Translations under genes and position numbers: made by a program
The notes under the pieces: model-generated
What the model saw: only the letters and a program-made list of their open reading frames with translations
The model's database searches: none
What the model was told of the DNA's origin: nothing
NCBI GenBank assembly: GCA_023630585.1
Contig: CM042562.1
Span: 10,008,684 to 10,072,683 of the forward strand
Length of the DNA: 64,000 nucleotides
Source of the DNA: Cranoglanis bouderius
Taxonomy: Eukaryota > Chordata > Actinopteri > Siluriformes > Cranoglanididae
Reading direction: 5' to 3'
Shown here: piece by piece, positions 58,794 to 64,000 of the stretch
Numbering within the stretch: the stretch's first letter is position 1
Layout: each line of letters opens with the position of its first letter

Positions 58794-61700
58794 TCACTTC
58801 GCTGTCATCATCTGTACAAATTCTGTGGAGAGAGAAAAGGGGGGGGTTTTACTTCAGAGTCATTCTTTACAGACTTTAATGCTTTTCAAAAACCTGACTT
58901 GGCATCCATACCTTCATAATTAACCTGGCCATCACCGTCAATATCTGCTTCTCTGATCATTTCATCGACTTCCTCGTCTGTTAACTTCTCCCCCAAGTTT
59001 GTCATGACATGACGCAGCTCAGCAGCACTGATGTATCCATTTCCATCCTGAACACATACAGGCAATTAAGCAATGGTCCATAAACAAGGGGCATACATTA
59101 CTTGTATTGACAAAACTAACAGATAGGATACCTTGTCAAATACTCTGAAAGCTTCCCTGATCTCTTCCTCACTGTCTGTGTCTTTCATCTTCCTTGCCAT
59201 CATGGTCAAGAACTCTGGAAAGTCTATTGTTCCATTACCTGAGCAAATCACAGCAGAGAAACAGATTAAATTCTCATATGCAACCCCTCATACTGCATTT
59301 CTGCAATTAGTGGTTCAGATATGGGCTTTAGAAGTTCCCATTACTCAGATTAACCAAAATAGTTTAATGTGTGCTCACCATCTGCATCCACTTCATTGAT
59401 CATATCCTGAAGTTCAGCTTCCGTTGGGTTCTGTCCAAGAGAACGCATCACTGTACCAAGCTCTTTAGTAGTAATGGTGCCATCTCCATCTTTGTCGAAT
59501 AGTGAGAAGGCCTCTTTGAATTCTGTCAGGAGACAAGCATGGATTCAGTATACATATGGCATTAATATGCTCAGCTTGGCATCAATGTTCATATTATTCC
59601 TGTAATTATCTAAATAAAAAACCTTTTACTTGGTCTTCCATTATTGGTTTTATGGAAACAAACTCTCTGCACTAATTCTGTTTAACATGACTCAATAACC
59701 CATTAAAGCACACTGACTGCAATATTTGAGCAGCATCATTGCTATGCCACAGTTGTTTATATAAGGTACAACAGATACCACCGTTGGTTAACTCATAGAT
59801 CTCATCTTCACAACTGATGCGTACTGTTAAGAAAAGGTCTACAACTAAAATCACTGCAGATAAACACAGCTGCCTTTTCCACACAAAAAGACTAAAAAGT
59901 CACTATGCTGGCAATCTGATCAATTCCAATCTTTTCAGACAGTTGTATTTATGACTGTTACCAAGACACAGTAACCAACAATGCCTTGACTGAAATGTCT
60001 AGAGCAGGAGGGAGCTGTGGTAGACGCACAAACAAACTACAGCCATGGCAACAATGGCCCACGCCAACAAGTCTAAGGCCAAGCTAATGACACTGCCTTC
60101 TGCATGAGGTTGGTGAGATCAGTAAAGGGCTAAAAGTTACCAAAGGGGAATTTTTTACATGTCTCTGGGAAAAGCCACCCCAGAATCAGCTCTCAGTTGA
60201 ACACTGCGATGTGTAATGTAGGCGAGTGCAGAAGCAGTACAGGGAAAGGGGGTGCGAGTACAAGAGCTCTGCATCCAAACAAGTACTCCATTATAAAGGT
60301 GGGATTTTTCAGGAAACTGTAAAACCACAGTAACCATGGTGACCATTTCCAAAGCAGGTTTCAATTATATATATTTTTAAAAAGCCCACCACAAAAATAA
60401 AACGCTTAGCTCAACTAAAACATACCACACAAACGCATGAAGCATAACCCAAACTGGTCAGATAGAACAAGATTTAATCTAAATGTCCTACAAACTAATT
60501 TAAAAAATAATAAAAATATAATGAATTAAGTATGTGTTACCACATATTTCCAAACGCCTACAGACATTTCTTTAATGGCCCTTGTGAGGAAGTGATCTCA
60601 CTTCAGTTGGCCAACTCACAGATGCACTCGTTTAGCCAACACAAGCTTGTCTACAAACCCACCTTAAAAGGCAACAAGAGAGATGACAATCCAACAGCTT
60701 AGGAGTTGCTGGCAGGACTGTAGGAGACCACGCAACAAGGAGTGTGCAAAGAAAGACTAAAGAGGGCATAAAAAAGTATGTTTATGATCTTACCAGCAAT
60801 CTGCTCTTCTGTCAGTTGATCAGCCTGCAAACGAAAATGGACAAAATCAAGGAAAGGCATTCGAGTTGTGTATGAGCATTCCAGCATTACGAAACAAACA
60901 AGCCCTTTTAACACACCAATGCAGATTGCACTTAAAAAAACAACAACAAATAAATATAATCCCTTCAATAAAGCACACGCTCTCCCCTCCCTCGATTCCA
61001 CAACTACCAACACGGCGATGAGGGTGTAAAAATTCCTGTAATTTAGGCTTGTTGAGAGAGGAAACTAAATCACTTTACAGGTTGATGAATCACTGTGCCC
61101 TCCCTATAAGCAAGCTAAGCCAGATGGGACAAGATAACATCCTGAACCTTGTGGAGAGGCAAACCCTGTAGCTTACTACCCGGGTGGCTGTGCGTGCCAA
61201 TTTCCTCTGAAATAAGCAGATAGCTGTTAAGGTATGTTAAACATCTAATTCAGTATTGACAGTGAACACAGCTCAATACACAATCTACAGTAAGGACATT
61301 TGAGATGCTTTTTATTGCATGTGTGGACCAGTTATGACAACAAATTAAATGTTCAGGCGTGGCACGTGTAAATTACAGGGTTATTACCCCTCCTTTGTAA
61401 GGAAAAAATAAAAACATGAAAAAGAAAGAAAAAAATAAAATAAATCCAGGATTCCCTGAAGACTAACTTCATGTTCTTTCCATGTTTAAATGTTCCTGCA
61501 GCTTTTAAAAGATTATGATGCACCATGAAATGGTGAAACATTAAATGTGGTCCACATTTGTGTAGAAAATACTGACAAGAGACTATTTATTCATTCCAAA
61601 ATAGTTTATTTTCCACCCCCCGTTTAACACAATCCATGTTTATGGGACAGAAATCCATTTAGATATTTAGACGTTACAAGTCATTAAACTAGTCACTGTG

Positions 61701-62429
61701 TTTGAGCCTGAACACTTAACACATAGTCGAGTAACTGATCAGAAAGCACCTTTGGCCATGTTTTAAATACATTTAGTTGCACACTTGGTAAAACCGGTAT
61801 ACTTTACCTATTCTACTTCAAGTATTAAAGTTAACTGTAATACTAACTACTATGACTAACTGCTGATAGCGACTGAGACCGATAACACTTTATCGGGGGG
61901 GGGGGGGGGGGGTTATGAAAGTATTCACAATGAATCATTGGCGCTTTTAATCTCCGACAAGAAGGCGGGAAGGTCGGTAACGCCGTGTATGTGCAGTTAG
62001 CGACTGGCTAGCTATACAAACATAACACAACCTCAACCTCTGAATAATCTAAAATAGCATTTCTATCGTTAAACCAAGCCAAGTTAAAAAATTAAAACCA
62101 GCATGCAACGTTACTTAAACAGTATTGTACTCTGGCTAAGTAATCTAGCTACCAAGCTAACTACTAAACTATCCAAACGATGTAACCAAACTAATACACA
62201 CGAATATGCCCCAGTATACATTTTAGGTATTAATACTTATAGCTCGGTGACTAAATTGTACGTTAATACCGCTTATTACCCCTCCAATAAGCGGCATACA
62301 TAACGCAGTCAGATAAACGGCGAATGATGTAACGTTATTACAGCAATGCCGTATTTTCATTTGCGAGTTGCGCCAAAAAACAAAAAAAAAAACGATTATA
62401 GTGTTTGTGAAATGCGAATCGTGTATATA

Positions 62430-62503
<74 letters not shown>

Positions 62504-62555
62504 TATATATTCTAAATAAAAACGGAAGCTAATTAGTTTAAAATGTACTCACCAT
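58794..62555 (-). CDS. calm2: Calmodulin (calm2 by synteny), 6 exons, 149 aa
   Basis: Ubiquitous calcium sensor that binds and switches kinases, phosphatases and channels. Coding exons: 62555-62553 (ATG alone), 60824-60794, 59522-59379, 59238-59132, 59047-58912, 58822-58794 (TGA); 450 bp. All introns are GT-AG, and the internal exon sizes 31/144/107/136 are those of vertebrate calmodulin genes. Four EF-hand loops are visible: DKDGDGTITTKE, DADGNGTIDFPE, DKDGNGYISAAE, DIDGDGQVNYEE. It ends FVQMMTAK. As far as I can tell the protein is the standard vertebrate calmodulin. Since all vertebrate CALM genes encode the same protein, the paralogue is assigned only from the epcam-msh2 neighbourhood; teleosts may have calm2a and calm2b. 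Intron 1 holds a poly-G run and a long TA repeat. Confidence 0.96.
61895..61912. repeat. Poly-G run in calm2 intron 1
   Basis: Eighteen G in a row on the plus strand. The exact length may be unreliable. Confidence 0.9.
62430..62512. repeat. (TA)n repeat in calm2 intron 1
   Basis: Long TA dinucleotide run with a short GT-rich start. It ends about 40 bp from the first exon-intron boundary of calm2. Likely hypervariable and able to form cruciforms. Confidence 0.9.
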
Positions 62556-62960
62556 TTTCCTATGTTTGCTCGCGTTCTGCCCTGCAAGAACACCTCTCAA
62601 ATGGTGAACAGAAAACTCGGCACAGCGCAGACCCGCCTTGACGGTTGTACATAAAACGCCTCCCCTGTACGTGTGTCCATCCGCCGGCTTATCTGCATTC
62701 TGGCGAAGAGCCTGTCACAAATACTGAAATATTACAAGTTAAACCCAAGAGTAATTTAAAAGCATATTTATAAATGTGTATATATATGTATATCGGAAGT
62801 GAAACAATTTCATATTTTGCTCTATTAACAAAACTGTTCGTTAAAACACACAGGGACTATCTATTTGCGGAGGATTACTTTTTGTGATGCGGTCGTGCGG
62901 AAGTTTCTGATTGGCTCGTTTGTACCTGCAATGCGTCACTCCTTTGGTCACACACATCAG
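62556..62960 (-). promoter_or_regulatory. Putative calm2 promoter and 5' UTR
   Basis: Moderately CpG-containing sequence upstream of the single-codon first exon. On the minus strand a TTTTATG-type TATA-like motif lies near 62651-62657, about 100 nt before the ATG. An inverted CCAAT box (attgg at about 62912) and a CRE-like TGCGTCAC at about 62932 lie further up. All are motif calls only. Confidence 0.35.
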
Positions 62961-64000
62961 CGTTTAACCAGTCATAAATGTCAGCTCAAACCGGTGGACT
63001 CAAATCACCTGAACCCATCCAGACGCTTGTGTGAATAGGTTGCCCCATAAGGAGAAATGCGTTTTGGTGTTTAAATGCAAGGAATTTTAATGATTTTATA
63101 TCTTGAGTCTATATATCTAATTCTTTAACTTACTTTTTGTTTTTTTGTTTTTCTACAATAACATCCCCATATCAGACCAGGTACACAGGTCATTTATTAA
63201 GTGCAAGTTCTCTAGCTGAAAGTTGGTCTATATAGTGTGAAACATTAGCCTGGTAGATTAGTCCATACCCCAGACTAATCAGTCACTGTAATGAAAACTG
63301 TATCGGTTCTTGCTTTAAGTACTCAGACGACTAACAAATAACACCTATAGCAGATATACAGTGGCAGATTTGAATATCTAAGTCAGATTTGCCACACTTA
63401 ACTGTCCCAGATCACTCATGGCATATTTAAATCCTAGAGTATATAACACTGTTAAGAGAATTCAAATTAGGCCTACTTAAAATAGTTCAGACTAATTTTC
63501 TACGTAATGGCTACAGTTCATGCTGTTTCACTGTGGTTCATTTGTGGTGGCATCAGAAACAGATAATGACATAATCATGGGGCGGGTACAGGTTTATGGG
63601 ACATTTTTGTTTCTATAGTGTTTTCCCCCCGCTGCTTGGCATTGCTATAAGACTCACTGTATAAGAATTTAGCTTTTAGTCATAGCGTTCAGTCTATAAC
63701 TGCACAGTCTGGCTTAGACAGGTAAATAGCTCCCTTTCCAGAGCTTGTAAAATCTTCTAATTTGTGAATCACTCTGAATTTGCGTCCACAACACAAGCAC
63801 AGTCTTCCTGTTTCCTTTGTGTACAAGCTTCCATTTGTAAATAAAATTCCATGTTGAGAAATTTGTAAAGTTAAAATATTCTAATCCCTGTCCTGTTATG
63901 CTCTTCCTTTGTTATCTCCAAAGTAATATTTACTTAAACTAGACACATATGTTCTTTAAACTATCATGAGTGGTAATATAGAGTATTTAAGAGTTCTGGT
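62961..64000. other. Upstream of calm2, no gene recognised
   Basis: AT-rich flank without a supportable exon, RNA gene or clear repeat up to the window edge. Confidence 0.4.

Noticed and set aside
1..64000. CRISPR array or bacterial-type operon
   Set aside because: Tandem and simple repeats are present but no regular repeat-spacer pattern; gene structures are intron-containing and vertebrate.
1..64000. tRNA genes
   Set aside because: Box-B-like stretches occur only inside SINE copies; no full cloverleaf could be recognised by eye.

Overview
The window is vertebrate nuclear DNA, and the gene structures and repeats point to a teleost fish. Three intron-containing genes lie on the minus strand in the order calm2 - epcam - msh2, read right to left, which is the conserved CALM2-EPCAM-MSH2 neighbourhood of vertebrates. 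Tc1/mariner copies, fish-type SINEs, L2-like tails and many CA/GA/CT microsatellites fill the rest. The repeat style would suit an ostariophysan such as a catfish, but that is an inference with low certainty.

Layout. 1-540: CpG-rich sequence running into a long G/A-rich tract, no gene identified. 2915-14587: msh2, all 16 coding exons readable, 938 codons, every intron GT-AG, twelve exons with lengths I recall as equal to human. 15683-18737: epcam, nine exons, 302 codons; the expected donor of exon 2 reads GA instead of GT. Only about 1.1 kb separates the epcam stop from the msh2 start. 19-58 kb: a gene-poor, transposon-rich stretch. 58794-62555: calmodulin (calm2 by position), six exons, 149 codons, standard vertebrate calmodulin sequence. 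62.6-64 kb: calm2 upstream region.

The most unusual object is at 37524-40686: a 3.2-kb LTR-flanked element with a 5-bp target duplication (ATATT) and TGTTAG...CTAACA ends. Its only long ORF (minus strand, 545 codons) joins a Ty3/Gypsy-type Gag-like domain to a zinc finger that closely resembles the N-terminal C6H2 finger of methionine aminopeptidase 1 (METAP1), followed by several tandem-repeat blocks. It has no pol. The same frame reopens after one TAG and runs into the 3' LTR. It sits directly against a nearly intact 1.58-kb Tc1-like transposon (35934-37517) with about 200-bp inverted repeats and one nonsense codon in its transposase.

The three host genes are not functionally coupled. MSH2 is a nuclear mismatch-repair ATPase, EpCAM an epithelial membrane glycoprotein and calmodulin a calcium sensor. 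The linkage is positional. The epcam-msh2 tandem matters because readthrough from EPCAM is known to silence MSH2 in humans. Exon boundaries were placed by hand from splice motifs, reading frame and family knowledge; no alignment or database search was run.
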